Source: Phytophthora quininea (Eukaryota > Oomycota > Peronosporomycetes > Peronosporales > Peronosporaceae). Taken from it: a stretch of DNA of 64,000 bases. Made by a program: the position numbers and the translations under genes. The stretch is taken from assembly GCA_011947345.1 (NCBI GenBank), contig JAAVTG010000843.1, forward strand, positions 157,276 through 221,275, written 5' to 3'. The notes under the pieces are model-generated. The model worked only from the letters and a program-made list of their open reading frames with translations, was not told the DNA's origin and searched no databases. Below, piece by piece: positions 1-10,677 of the stretch. The stretch's first letter is position 1. The number at the start of each line of letters is the position of its first letter.

Positions 1-1596
1 TTGCCATCACCGCCCCATTTTTCCTGTTCATAAACTTCTGTAGCGCCCAATCCAAACATTATAGGGCAGCTCCTTTCCTGACCCACGTGAACTCGAATGA
101 AAAGTCAGCTCCTAGGGCATTTTGCAGGTCAGAATCGGGTTGTAGTCGTTGCGGAAGAAGCAAAAACGTACCAAAATGTGTGACGCGGTAGGATAGTGGC
201 AGAAGTGTCCACAGCATCAGCTTCGAGTGTACAGAAGACATTTGCGTCTCCAACACAAATGCTACTTGTCGTACAGCTTGGATGTGGCAATTTCGCCACA
301 AAACCACCGCGAACAATACTAAGGACACTAACTCCAGCAGCGAGTAGATCAGCACATTCTTGATCTTGTTACCGACGTTTTCTTCCGTGCTTCCTTGCAT
401 CTCAGAGTGGTATTTCGCACTAGGAAAGTGGGCCATTCCCAAGACGAAAATGCCATACAGCAACGGCACCACAATCTCCAAGTATTCGGTCAAAAGCAGA
501 CATTCCGACGTAAATAACACTTCAAGAACTTCTCGAATGATCTTGTCGTTTGGCTGGCTGGGCCTTCTGGCCTTGATCACTGTGCTTTGCGATGCTAAGC
601 GAATGTTGGGAGCTTCATCTGGGGCTGTAGTAGATTTGGTAGGACGAGGTTGAATGATACTACTGACGGGTGATCCAAACGGTATCGGACGAGTCGGTAC
701 CACAGCATTCGCACTCGAAACTAGCGATGCTGACGGGCACAGCAAGTTCATGAGACTTCGTGAGTGCTGCAGAGTACTTATGGGCGGTCCGAAGCTGCTG
801 CTTCCTTCGATACTGTCGAGAAGACTTCTGCTCTCTGGTGACAAACGATGTATGATACACGACCGTATCCGAGTCTCGGCGTCGATATGTTCTTGTACAG
901 CTTTCTCCGAACTACAGAGCGACCGGACGGTCGTAAGTAAATCGCAGTTAATAGCAGCGTTTGTAGCGAAAGAAACGTCACGGAGACGCGCTAAGATGTT
1001 GTGAGTTCGCTCAAATAATTGTCGGAGTTCGATCGCTGATTGCACGAGATCAATCGTCATTATCACCGCCATCGTAGTCGACGACAAACTCTGCATAAAA
1101 GTCGCCAAATACAACGCGTTGAAAATGTCCACGTTGAATACCACAAGTTCTGGCGTTACATCTTCCTCACTAGCCACAATCAAAGCGAAGATAATCCTCA
1201 TAGCTCTCTTGAATATCGGCAGAATCAGTAGCACTGGAATCTCGTAACTTGTGTGTCTAACTTTGCTGAAAAGCTCTTGGTAGGCTGGGTAGGCCACGAA
1301 CATGAAAGCTTGCAAAGCTGACAGTTTACTTACACGTCGTAATTGTGTGCCACGAGAACGAATTTGCTGAAAGGCATGAGCTCCCACTACGACTCGTAAG
1401 AACCCGATAAATACTATCGACCAGACCAAGGCGATCGGGAACATGAAAAACGGAACAGGAAATACCCAGAGCTCCGTCACAATGATGCCAACAATGACAA
1501 AGCTGAATCCTGTATAGACACTGAGAACCGAAATTTGTCTATTGGAGAGGGAGGGAACATCAAGTAAAGGACCCAGTTCAATCGCCGTAGCATAGC

Positions 1597-1848
1597 TGTA
1601 ATGTAGCGAGAGGAAGCTTTTATCCTTGGACGGTAAATTGAAAAGTGTATTGATATTTACTTGCCTAAAGTTTGTTTTCCTACTTCTGCTGCTCTGTTGC
1701 AGCCAGTCAATTAAGAGTAAACCTGAGCTACCTCAATTAGCAAGTAAACTTGAATATGCATACCAACTCGACCTCGCTGAGGTCATGATCATTGGAGTAA
1801 ACCTCCATGACCTCAATGAGGTCGTAAACGGAGTTCAACTCCGTTACA
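1597..1848 (-). repeat. LTR (3' LTR in element orientation)
   Basis: 252-base LTR bounded by TGTAA and TTACA. It contains nested short palindromes (GACCTC...GAGGTC) near its right end. Confidence 0.9.
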
Positions 1849-2621
1849 CGACCCCGCTTCAAAGAGCGGCCTACTTTGTCGACGGACAGTGGGGGCGATG
1901 TGGCCGACCTGCTTGCACTTATGGCAGGTCGCCCGTTGCATCCACTCAGCGGTTGCACTGGGAGTGCTCCCACCCTTGACTCCGTGGTCAAATCGGAGGG
2001 AGAGCTCGATGGTCTCATCCAGGGTGGCTGGGTGGTGTTCGCGGAGGTGGTGGGCGGTCTCGGACCGCAGACCCTGCTGGAAGTAGAACCGTAGTTCTAG
2101 TGGAGAGATTGGGAGTTTGCACTGAATCAGTACATCATGAAATTCGCTCACGTAATCGTGAAGTGATCCGAGTTGCGTAATCTTACACAACCTCTCACGA
2201 AGAGAATATTCGTGATCAGGGGTAAAAACGTTTCCGCATGGCAATCTTGAAGGTCTCCCAAGTGCGGACAACCTGATTACGGTCACAGTCTGCCACGAAC
2301 TGCCTGTACCAGTTCATCGGTGTCGGTGCTAAGTAGCACGACACCATAGTGACGAACGCAGCCGAGTTCTCCATCATTATGGGTTGGTAGTCGGCGTAGT
2401 ACTGCTCAACGGTAAAAACCAGAGCTCCAGGTCCTCATTTAGGCTTCCATGGTACTTGGGGGCTCAGCCTTCCGAGCAGCCGGTGGCTTGCTCGTCAACG
2501 TTTCCATCCGTGCTGCTTGGGCGGCGATTTGCTCATTCATGCGAGCGTGGAATTGTTCTTGCTGCTGTGCGAAGTACTGTAGCATTTCTCCGAAGGTTTG
2601 GGGGACTTGGCTAGCTTCCAT
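1849..2621 (-). pseudogene. Retrotransposon gag remnant
   Basis: An N-terminal glutamine-rich segment (2439-2621) is followed, in a shifted frame, by a gag-type helical region. The segment below 2286 ends in a zinc knuckle of the form C-x2-C-x4-H-x4, in which the final cysteine is replaced by valine. Frame shifts between 2286 and 2439 break the reading frame. The content resembles the gag domain of Ty3/gypsy elements; no pol region follows before the LTR. Mobilisation, if any, would need proteins supplied by another element. Confidence 0.7.
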
Positions 2622-2772
2622 GGTCTTGGGGCAGGAAAAAGGTGTGTAGGTTACTCGAAGGTTACGCGAAGGTTACGCGAAGGTGACCCGATGGTTGCTC
2701 GATGGCTTCAACTGGAACGTGGACTCGGCGGCTCGATGGACGTCGAGGACTTGACAACGACAAGTGCTACTA

Positions 2773-3023
2773 TGTAATGTAGCGAGAGGAAGCTTTTATC
2801 CTTGGACGGTAAATTGAAAAGTGTATTGATATTTACTTGCCTAAAGTTTGTTTTCCTACTTCTGCTGCTCTGTTGCAGCCAGTCAATTAAGAGTAAACCT
2901 GAGCTACCTCAATTAGCAAGTAAACTTGAATATGCATACCAACTCGACCTCGCTGAGGTCATGATCATTGAGTAAACCTCCATGACCTCAATGAGGTCGT
3001 AAACGGAGTTCAACTCCGTTACA
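2773..3023 (-). repeat. LTR (5' LTR in element orientation)
   Basis: 251-base LTR, nearly identical to 1597-1848 apart from a one-base deletion in a GG run near 2970. Confidence 0.9.
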
Positions 3024-3552
3024 ATAGCCCACAGCGAACCCAGGAACCCACACACGGATCCAAAAGCCAACGTTTAGTCGCCATCCGTCGCTCGGGTCTT
3101 GCAGCGGAATACTTTCTTGGCATAATACGAGTGTAATCGTCACCAATGGGACGCAAATGCTCACCACAAAAGCTCTCGTCAAAGATAAGCTTCGAGAGTA
3201 TTCTTCCAGTGCCAACATGCGCTCAATCGAATATTTGCCGCCGTAATGTGTGAGCTGCAGCTGGAACCACTTAGTGGAAAGTTTGCCCCACCAAAACGTC
3301 AGCAATTTGACCCATGGATTGATCGTCTTGGATGCATCGGTCGATGAAGATCTTCGTCTAACTGCAGTGCTTGACTGTGCCGATTGAATCGCGACATTCA
3401 TCTGCAAGACACACCAAACGTTTGCTGTGTTTTGCCTTTGAAAGACGCAGAGACTCCCAAGTTTAGCCACAATTTGAACATATTTATGGTCAGGAAGTTA
3501 GACGATTTAGCGAACACGAAATGGCATCGACTCAACAGTGGTTCTACGGCAT

Positions 3553-3911
3553 CTAGCATCTCATTGCCATTTTTTGTTGTTGTTGTGGAAGACTATATAC
3601 CGGGGTTTCTAAAGACAAAGCACTCGACTTGATCTTGATAGCCTTGTTGATATTGAGATTGAGAACTCCTCTCCCGTCTTCGTCCACAGATCGCTGGTGT
3701 GACCGCAAGAAGCGTTTGGTCTCGTAGTTTTGAATTGTGTCGACCGACTTAGCCATCTCCGACTTCGGAAGGACCGACCCCGTAGCAGTAGACTCGCTGG
3801 TGGCGACAAAGCAGCAGTGACAGCCAGGACGACGAAAGCGAAGAGGCCGAACTGGGTTGGACGGAAGCAAGTTCCGAAGTGAGGTCGGTGTCCTTTGCCA
3901 ATACATCGCAA
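3553..3911 (-). pseudogene. Decayed RxLR effector (family 1)
   Basis: One frame carries a hydrophobic signal-peptide-like stretch and the overlapping frame carries an RFLR motif followed by an acidic DEDGR stretch. Together they match the layout of the intact effector at 6568-7005. The position of the initiating ATG has changed and a one-base shift separates the signal peptide from the RxLR part. The C-terminal domain diverges after the acidic motif. Secreted RxLR proteins of oomycetes are delivered into plant cells; this copy cannot be made in that form. Confidence 0.65.
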
Positions 3912-4825
3912 TTCGACAGATCCGACCGACAGATTCCCATTGTATTCATTATCCGGTTCGTCTCGAGATCCTCACTCTTTGCAAGTAACTACACAATCAT
4001 TTACAGTAAATAACCCTTTCGTTAGGTAGGAAAGATCGACTAAAGTACTCTTGAATCAATATATGTACTCGCCTTTGAGAGCGACATGTAGATCCACTTA
4101 GAAAATACCACACCTTTGAAAACTATACAAACTGGGATATCGTCGCTGGACTTGTGCTTGCGGTACTATAGTCTTACTTACAACCATCAGCTTGCGGTAT
4201 GGCCCCCGTCAACATCGTCTTATCGAAGCTCAACAGAAATGGTAAAATATGGCAGTTCTTTTGTAAAAACACCAACCGTGTTTGGATAACATGCCTTTTG
4301 TTTACAGTACAGAGGATGCATACTTGAACCTCTACATGAACTTGTCTGGAGATAAGTTTATAGTAGCAATATCCGTAGTTATATTCATGTTTTGTTTTCT
4401 TCTTTTCTAACAGTCTTGTGCAGTATTGACAAAGTGGTTTGATGAATCAGAACATGTGACATGGACTTAAGGACTATGCAGTTCTTCCAGCTACGGATTC
4501 AAGCCATTTCCAACCCAGTTAACCAAGAAAGTTGGAGAGATTTCGGCTTCGATTCAGGTTTAAGACATTGGGTCGACTTGATTCGTCAGATTGTATGTGA
4601 GTGTTTCATAGGTCCTCTATTGTTTGCTATCTCTAACTAATGGAGTTCTGATATCTCTGTAGGTGATCGATTCGTCAGATTAACTAAGATGCCCAAGTCA
4701 CAACGCTGTTCGACACGACTGGAGAGGCCTGGGCTGCCACTGGCAGAACTCTGCCCCTGATAGAAGAAGTACAAGAAACGACGTTGCTCAAATTGACTTT
4801 AGCCAGCTCCCACAAAGCATTCCTT
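3912..4825. other. Intergenic; intron-like signals, no gene recognised
   Basis: No long open frame. The stretch 4593-4664 looks like a real intron (GTATGTGAG donor, CTCTAAC branch-like site, TCTCTGTAG acceptor), and similar splice-like signals lie near 4242-4307 and 4360-4412. The flanking coding potential is short and interrupted. It may be the remains of an intron-containing gene; I cannot identify which. Confidence 0.3.
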
Positions 4826-5712
4826 CTAAAACAAAATCTCTCTTAGGTTCACGCAATATCTGCTTCGGCCAGCAGACAGAGTGTGCCTACGAGTTGTCCG
4901 TGTGCTTCGGGTTATGTGCCACAATAATACCCAGTCCAACACCCCACATCTTCTCCAATCAAGGAATTTCCGATGGGACCACAAAAGTCGACGGAACCAC
5001 GTTATCATCAAAACTGTCCGAATAGGTTTCGAGTAGCGACACAGTGTATTTCTCCCATGCTTTCTTGGAAACTTTAAAAGAGTACCCCAGCTCCTGCAGT
5101 CGTTCAGCGTCGCGTCCAATGTTGTGGAAATACGTTCCGTTACTCCGGAAGTTATTGATCCACTTTCCGAGAAGTATTACCCCACGAGCTCTTCGGCCAC
5201 AGATCACGAGAAGGAACAACGAATTCGCGGGGATCCGACAATGGCCATTTTCGAAGGCGCACACTTCCAGCGCAGGCATGATCCGCTCGTTCCATACCGA
5301 TGTCACGCGATCCCAATTGAAGCTCAACTCGTCCAGAATTTTACGGGTTCCAGTCCCTCTCATAAACTAACCCACAGCAAAACCCCATCGCTTCGAGTTC
5401 AAGACAATCTCTCTCGGCATAGCGCCCACTCGAACGGATACTATTGACCAATGCCCCAAGTTTCAACCCCCATGACAGCCTAGGGCACGACTCATCTCCA
5501 CTCGGAATCACGAAAGCTCGAGGAACGTCTAAATGATCTCGTAATTTGAAAAAGTGACGGAAGGCTGGCATGATGCGCTCGCTCCATCGGAAGTCCAGAG
5601 CGTCCTCGACAAAGTCGATTTTTCTTAGTTCTTGTGCAAATTTGATGGAAACACCGTTGTGTTTAGCTTTTTGCGCACGTAGTTGACCGCTTCTCCCAAT
5701 CGGTAACCCCAC
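4826..5712 (-). pseudogene. Helicase-associated-like repeat protein, copy A (degenerate)
   Basis: Contains repeats of about 70-100 residues with the pattern W-x-E/D-R-I-M-P-A-L/F ... VP-x-D/S ... W ... LG, followed by a leucine-rich E-LGF/LEAMGF segment. This resembles the helicase-associated domain repeats that are abundant in oomycetes. Compared with copy B (34775-36050) a middle stretch is missing near 5345-5360, and frame shifts interrupt the rest. It lies in inverted orientation to copy B, downstream of an RxLR gene in the same order, so it belongs to a duplicated block. Confidence 0.6.
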
Positions 5713-5733
5713 AATTCCTGAGGCCAGCGAGTA

Positions 5734-6470
5734 TCATCCTCGGGGACGACACAGCTTCGGAGTACCTCCGTGTCCCCTTTGTTCCTTGTAGCCTTGCAGC
5801 GCAGTCAAAGTCTCGAGCCCCCAGCCCAGAAGGTTCGAGCTTTTGCTCGTGTCTCCCGCATCTGCGCGTTGTACTACTGGAAGGTCCGCGCCATCCCCAC
5901 TGTCCTCCAGCGCTGCGCTGAAGCCTCTCGCTACCAGATCAGCACGAACCCTTGACGTACAGCAACCATCGGCCGCCAACCAAATCGCCGTCGCTTGTCC
6001 GGGACGCCACGCGCGGCGCGTTGAGCGCCGCACCAAAGTTGACAGCATTGCCGCACGATCATGAGCTGCAAGTGCTGCAGCTTTGGTCCGTGTCAAAATT
6101 ATGGAGGTTCTGTCAAAATGACGGTTCCGTTTCGTGTAATACGCCACCGAGCTTGTATTTCCAACATCATGTAATGCCATTTGCGCCTCGACTCGTGAAA
6201 GCGCTACAGTCGTTAACGGAAGCAAAACCATGGTCGACCTCGCCATCATCAACTACGGCCACGTAGCTACATCAGCCGAGTACACCAGAAAAGCAAAGTT
6301 GAGTCTCCTTATTTCTTGTGCGAACTCAACGGAGACACCATTTTGTTTTAGCTTGCTACAAACTTTGTTGACGGCCGTCCCCAGTCGGTAGCCCCATAGT
6401 TCCTGAGGCCAGTGAGAGTCCCCACGGAGATGATGACATCACGAAGGACTGGGTACTAGATCCACGCTGA
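5734..6470 (-). pseudogene. Degenerate copy of the region upstream of the helicase-associated gene
   Basis: Encodes an arginine- and alanine-rich stretch that runs into the first residues of a helicase-associated-like repeat. The same stretch appears at 34222-34698 (plus) and 37250-37511 (minus), nearly base for base. Bases 6300-6430 hold a second truncated repeat start. The conserved block probably marks duplicated DNA rather than a separate gene. Confidence 0.45.
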
Positions 6471-6567
6471 ATCTCCTCGTTGACAACCATCCCACCCGCC
6501 CTCGACAGCATGAGAAACGTGAACGACAGTTGTCCAAACCAATATAAAAACTGCTATGAAGTTTCGC

Positions 6568-7005
6568 TTATTTCACGTTGTTGTAGATAGTGATCTTGGG
6601 GTGTCTAAACTGATAGTACTCGTTCCCCAGCCCCTCGTAGTGCGTGCCCTTGAATCTCGCCGTAACAGCATCCGTGCTTTCCTTGTTCCTGTACCAGACC
6701 CAAAACTTGCTCTGTTTGTACTTCTGGTCCGTCAGCATTCTCTCCAACTTCTCGATGGCGAACTCGTCCGTGGCCCTTTTAGCCCAGTTGAGTACTCGTA
6801 GCCTGATGTTGAAAGCAAATCTCTCTTCTTCATCGGCAGTCTTCCTGTCCGACCGCAACATGCGTTTCGTGTCGTCGCTGGGAACCGTGTCGACCGACTG
6901 GATCTCGTTTGATGTCACCTTCGGAAGCGTCGAGTCCGTGAAGACCGCGTCACTTGTGGCGAGGAAAGTGGCAGCAAGTGCCAGGACGACGAGGCCAAAG
7001 CGCAT
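6568..7005 (-). CDS. RxLR effector, family 1, intact
   Basis: 145-residue secreted protein. The start at 7005 is preferred over the upstream in-frame ATG at 7092 because it opens a clean signal peptide (hydrophobic core to about residue 20, ending S-D-A). RMLR is at about residues 48-51 and an acidic DEEER stretch at 58-62, the standard RxLR-dEER arrangement that in oomycetes marks proteins delivered into host plant cells. The mature domain continues with a tryptophan and aromatic-rich C-terminus ending in a Y-N-N-V-K tail. Paralogues at 33393-33832 and 37942-38374 are broken, so this is the one open copy of the family. The host target cannot be predicted from the sequence. Confidence 0.88.
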   Translation of the reverse strand: MRFGLVVLALAATFLATSDAVFTDSTLPKVTSNEIQSVDTVPSDDTKRMLRSDRKTADEEERFAFNIRLRVLNWAKRATDEFAIEKLERMLTDQKYKQSKFWVWYRNKESTDAVTARFKGTHYEGLGNEYYQFRHPKITIYNNVK

Positions 7006-7448
7006 GGCTGGGGAGGGTGTCGCGAAGTTGGTGACTTGGTTGGAAGGAAGCACAATACGGAGTGAGGTCCATTTCCAATCCGACAGATCCATTTGGGCGA
7101 TCCCATCGTATTTCTCTTATCCCTTCACTCCTCTTTCATTTTGAGCAAATAGGGATAGGTACGTACATCTACAATAGTATTCAGACTGCAGCGAGACCGG
7201 GTTGCCTTGTCACTTCTGGACCAGAGGAGACAGCAATGAAACAGGAAATGTCATAGTGATGCTTTTCGTTTTATCTGTTTAATTCGGTTCATCGTCAGCG
7301 ATGGCGAGCGGATTGTATCGTCGCTGAATTGGTGCTACAATAGCAGCTGTGTGGACGTCTAATCCGTCAAAACAAGGTACAAACTGCGGGCTGCCTTGCA
7401 CAAAGCCTTGCAGAGGTACGTTCACTCAATGACTAGGTACACGTATTT

Positions 7449-7504
7449 GGCAGTCTACGCGCTTGACAGTCCAGATGGCAGTCTGCGCGCTTGACAGTCC
7501 AGAT
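7449..7504. repeat. Tandem duplication of a 28-bp unit
   Basis: Two adjacent 28-base copies (7449-7476 and 7477-7504) starting GGCAGTCT and ending CCAGAT, differing at one base. They lie in the intergenic region between the RxLR gene and the START-FYVE gene and have no counterpart in the right arm. Confidence 0.85.
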
Positions 7505-7992
7505 TTTGGAGCTTCCCGATCTCAAAGATAGTAACTGTACGTGTGTGTGATGGACTAAAAACGCTTGGTAAAAAGACGGCGAGATTGGGACTCGGTTTGG
7601 GATGTGACGGTGTGATAGAGACTTGCACTGCAGCAACCCGATGATGTCAAAGCGTTGCTGGCACCTCTCGCTGCGTCACCTGCGAGCTCCTCGCTTGCAC
7701 ACATTATGCCATCACAAACACCAAGACGAATCAATGCTCGTGTTCAATACTAACTGATGGCACGCAGTTCTTCCAGACCTCGGATGCAGCGGATTCCAGC
7801 TCATTCATCCTCACCTGTCGAACTGTTGATCGAGGGTAGCTCAAGCGTAGCACCACGACCGCAAACGTTGGGAGGAGACTCGGCTTCGATGGTTCGGTGG
7901 GACTTGATTCCGATCGCAACTCCAATTCCAAGCGCTGTAGCCGACAGCTTGGCCACTTACTCTTTGCTAGCGATTGACCACAACAGACAGCC

Positions 7993-9485
7993 ATGTCGCC
8001 GCAGTTCACGACCCAACTGGGCGGATCGATGACCTTTTCAGCGACGGTGAGTGCCAGTCTGGCCGCGACGCCCAACGTCACCACCAGCAGACACTTCAGC
8101 CACCCGACCGACCCGTCACCACTGCAAACCAACACACCGCCGCAGTCGCTCATTCTGTCGGTGGACGAAGCCAACTCGCTCGATCTCTTGGCTAACTCTG
8201 TCGTGCAGCAGACTCTGACCGACTACCTTCACTTTCGAGACGTCCGCAAGCGGAGACTGCACGACGAGCAGTGGAGAGAGGTGCGTCGACAGGACAACCT
8301 CGTGGCCTTCAAAGAGCGCGAGTCCTGGCGACAGCAGCACCAAACGCTCAGCACTTTCGACGGTCGAGTGGAGCCAGTGGTTTGCAAGGCGTCGGTGCCG
8401 ACCTTGTTGGTGCTGGGGGCTCTACAAGGAACTTTGGACGACGAGATGTATGGCATGCACCTCGACAGCGACGATGACGCCAAGTTGCGCTCGTCCTACG
8501 TCCACGACCACGTGCATGACTTTCGAGTGCTCGCTCGCATCCGAACGGCCAGCGACGTCGACCCGTTCCGCTTCTGCGGTGTCACGTGGGTCGACCTCGG
8601 TAGCAGCGGGTTCGGTCCGTTCGCTCGGAAGAGAGACTACTGCGCCGTGACGTCTATGGGAATCACCTCGACAAAACACGGGGAGCGTGTTGGGTACTAC
8701 GTGACGCACTCGGTCGACATTGGTTCGGCTTTGGGCAACGGTAGGGGCTCTCCGATCAGCGTCGGCGGTAATGCTATGACCGAGAGCCGCAAGTACGTGC
8801 GAGCCAAAGGCTCCATGTGCTGGATTAAGTGTGAACTGCCGAGCGGAGGCGTCGAACTGTTCATGCAGGGCTTCTTTGCCCCCATGGGGAACGTGCCGGA
8901 ATTTGCTGGTGTGAATGCCGCACTGAATACGGCGCTGGGTCTGGCCCAAACCAGCGACACTTCCTACTCAAGAAGATCCGGTGGATGCTGCACGACTCGG
9001 TGCGGTCGACTCGTCGGTAGGAAGCTTTGAAAGCGATGCTGTTGGTTTATTGATCGACCAACTGATTGGCGTGGTTTTTGAACAGCCGAGTTGCTTCGCA
9101 GTCGGCATCTGACGACTGTGTGGGTCAGTGCAAGTCGCAGTTTGGTGGAGGCATCAAGAAGAAGAAACGCGGTCTTGGGTGTTGCATCGTGTGCAGATCG
9201 GTGAGCATTGAAAGAGTTCTTGGACAACAAAACTGCCTGGTTCTAACGATTTTTGTTTTCTGGTGACTGAAGCTGGTGTGCAACTCGTGCAGGACGACAA
9301 GGAAAGTGACGGTGGACGTGGCCGCGGACAGTGTGGTGCAGCAAACGCGTTGTAGCATTTGCTTGGTGTGTATGGGTTACGCCAAACGGACCAACGCGAC
9401 CGTGTTCGCTACCCGTGAAATGGCACAAGCTCGAGCTCGAAGCCACCGCGCCGTCAGCACTGAGAGCGTCGAGTTTATTATCTGA
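7993..9485 (+). pseudogene. START-FYVE-like protein, copy A (one-base frameshift)
   Basis: Same gene as the intact copy B (30723-32222). A START-type lipid-binding domain (about residues 60-320) is followed by a FYVE-like zinc finger. Introns are at 9017-9085 (69 bases) and 9201-9272 (72 bases; GTGAGC donor, TTCTAAC branch site). Copy A lacks one C near 8970 relative to copy B, which shifts the frame at the end of the START domain, and lacks six bases near 8757. Without these differences the spliced lengths agree exactly. START-FYVE proteins are thought to bind lipid and membrane phosphoinositide; the ligand is unknown here. Either a recent pseudogene or a sequencing error. Confidence 0.75.
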
Positions 9486-10521
9486 TCAGGTGGTGTGCTC
9501 TCTGCATGGACTGTTGTTCGTACATAAGAATTCGCATTCCAGTGTAACGATGTCTGCACCAACCCTGCACGCCGGGTAGTCGTCGCTCTAGTGCTTCACG
9601 CTGTTTGTTTGTTTGTTTGGGGGCTCTTGTATCGTTCCTCAACTTCGACGTATGCGTTCAACACCTGTTGGCCGTCGGAGCGACAACGTGTCTGCCTCCG
9701 CGCCGGTTGCCATCGCTTTTTATCATCGTTCGTTCTGTTCAACTACTGACCTGACCTTCGGTTCGTCACTCCGGCAACAGGCCGTGGAGCCTTCCACGAT
9801 CTGGCTGCCACCGATCTCTGTCGGCATAGCCCGCTTAGTCACTCGGGCACTGGCGCACACTGGCGCACAGCATTACGCCGATGCCGCCCCTTACGTCGCA
9901 ACCTTCAGCTAAGACGCGGGGCACCCCTCCCCTCACTCTTCAAGCAGTAGCCCGTTGGTCGCCACCTTCGATTCGTCCTTCCCGTCCTGCTGCTGACGGG
10001 CTCCGACTTTGGCCCGCAGCCTGGTACTTCCGTGTCCACTGCAGCGACCGTCCTGTCGTCGTCCTTCGTCCGTTCGTTCATTCGTTCGTTCACTTACTGT
10101 TGGTCCGCGCCGTCGCGCTCGCCTCCAGCCCGTTCAGCTCCAACTCATGTCACGTCGTCGTTCAGCCTGCCGTTCAGCCTGCTCGTTCGTCGTGCTGGCT
10201 CAGGCCATGTGCCCTTCTCGACACTTCGCTCCTGGATTCGACAATTCTGCAGTGCTTCCTTGCCCGTAGATCCAGAAGTGAGGCCTCGCCCGCGGATTCC
10301 AACCCGACTGCTCTTCGCTTCGTGCCGCTCCGTCACGTTCGTGGCGGTCTCCTGTTGCTGTCAGCTGTCGAGTACGTTTCGGCCAATGCGATCTTCAAGC
10401 AGCGGGTACCAGGCATAAGGTACCGGGCATAACGTACCTTCGTCGCCGTATCACGAACATCTTCCACATCTGCTCCCCCAGACGATGAAGCAGCTTGTAA
10501 ACATGCAAAAGCACTTCTTAT
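9486..10521. other. GC-rich leader-like region, duplicated in both arms
   Basis: From about 9590 the sequence is GC-rich with CGTT/GTTC tandem motifs (TGTTTGTTTGTTTGG at 9602; CGTTCGTTCATTCGTTCGTTC near 10070). Open frames here are compositionally biased and match no protein I know. It leads straight into the coding-like stretch that continues past the LINE insertion at 17008, so it may be the 5' untranslated region of an older LINE. That reading is inference. Confidence 0.4.
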
Positions 10522-10677
10522 GGAGGAGTCAGATAGTTCTCAATTTGCAGCCTTCGACTCACTTGAGACCTGAAACCACCGCCCCCAACCCGCCTTCGTA
10601 AAGATGCCAGCGAGCACTCCCATGCGAGAGTTTTCTGGCTATGAAGACACGAACCGCCCAAGTCCCCGTCTCCGACT

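Larger units (their letters stand above)
1592..3028 (-). mobile_element. Short LTR retrotransposon with 5-bp target duplication
   Basis: Two direct repeats (1597-1848 and 2773-3023) begin TGTAA and end TTACA, as LTRs do, and differ mainly by one missing G. The 5-base sequence ATAGC is present immediately outside both ends (1592-1596 and 3024-3028). The internal 924 bases encode only gag-like protein on the minus strand; no protease, reverse transcriptase or integrase is visible. The element is therefore non-autonomous or internally deleted. Near-identical LTRs indicate a recent insertion. Confidence 0.92.
59..3470 (-). pseudogene. Multipass membrane protein gene split by an LTR retroelement
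   Basis: No family name recognised. The 3' part (59-1596) encodes several hydrophobic segments, a serine- and proline-rich central loop and a C-terminal membrane region. The 5' part (3029-3470) encodes a soluble N-terminus and a first membrane segment. Between them lies an LTR element. Skipping the element and one copy of its 5-bp target duplication, the reading frame runs from one part into the other without a stop, so this was one gene broken by the insertion. Bases 112-171 look like a 60-base in-frame intron (GTACG start, CTAG end on the minus strand), because a paralogous C-terminus at 26.4 kb is interrupted at the same residue. Start codon uncertain: ATGs near 3470 or near 3400 are both possible. 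Related fragments lie at 20.4-21.2 and 26.4-26.6 kb. Confidence 0.75.

Noticed and set aside
9881..10432. 183-codon open frame, repeated inverted at 29772-30326
   Set aside because: Low-complexity serine, arginine and proline content in the GC-rich leader; several overlapping frames are equally open, as expected from GC bias.
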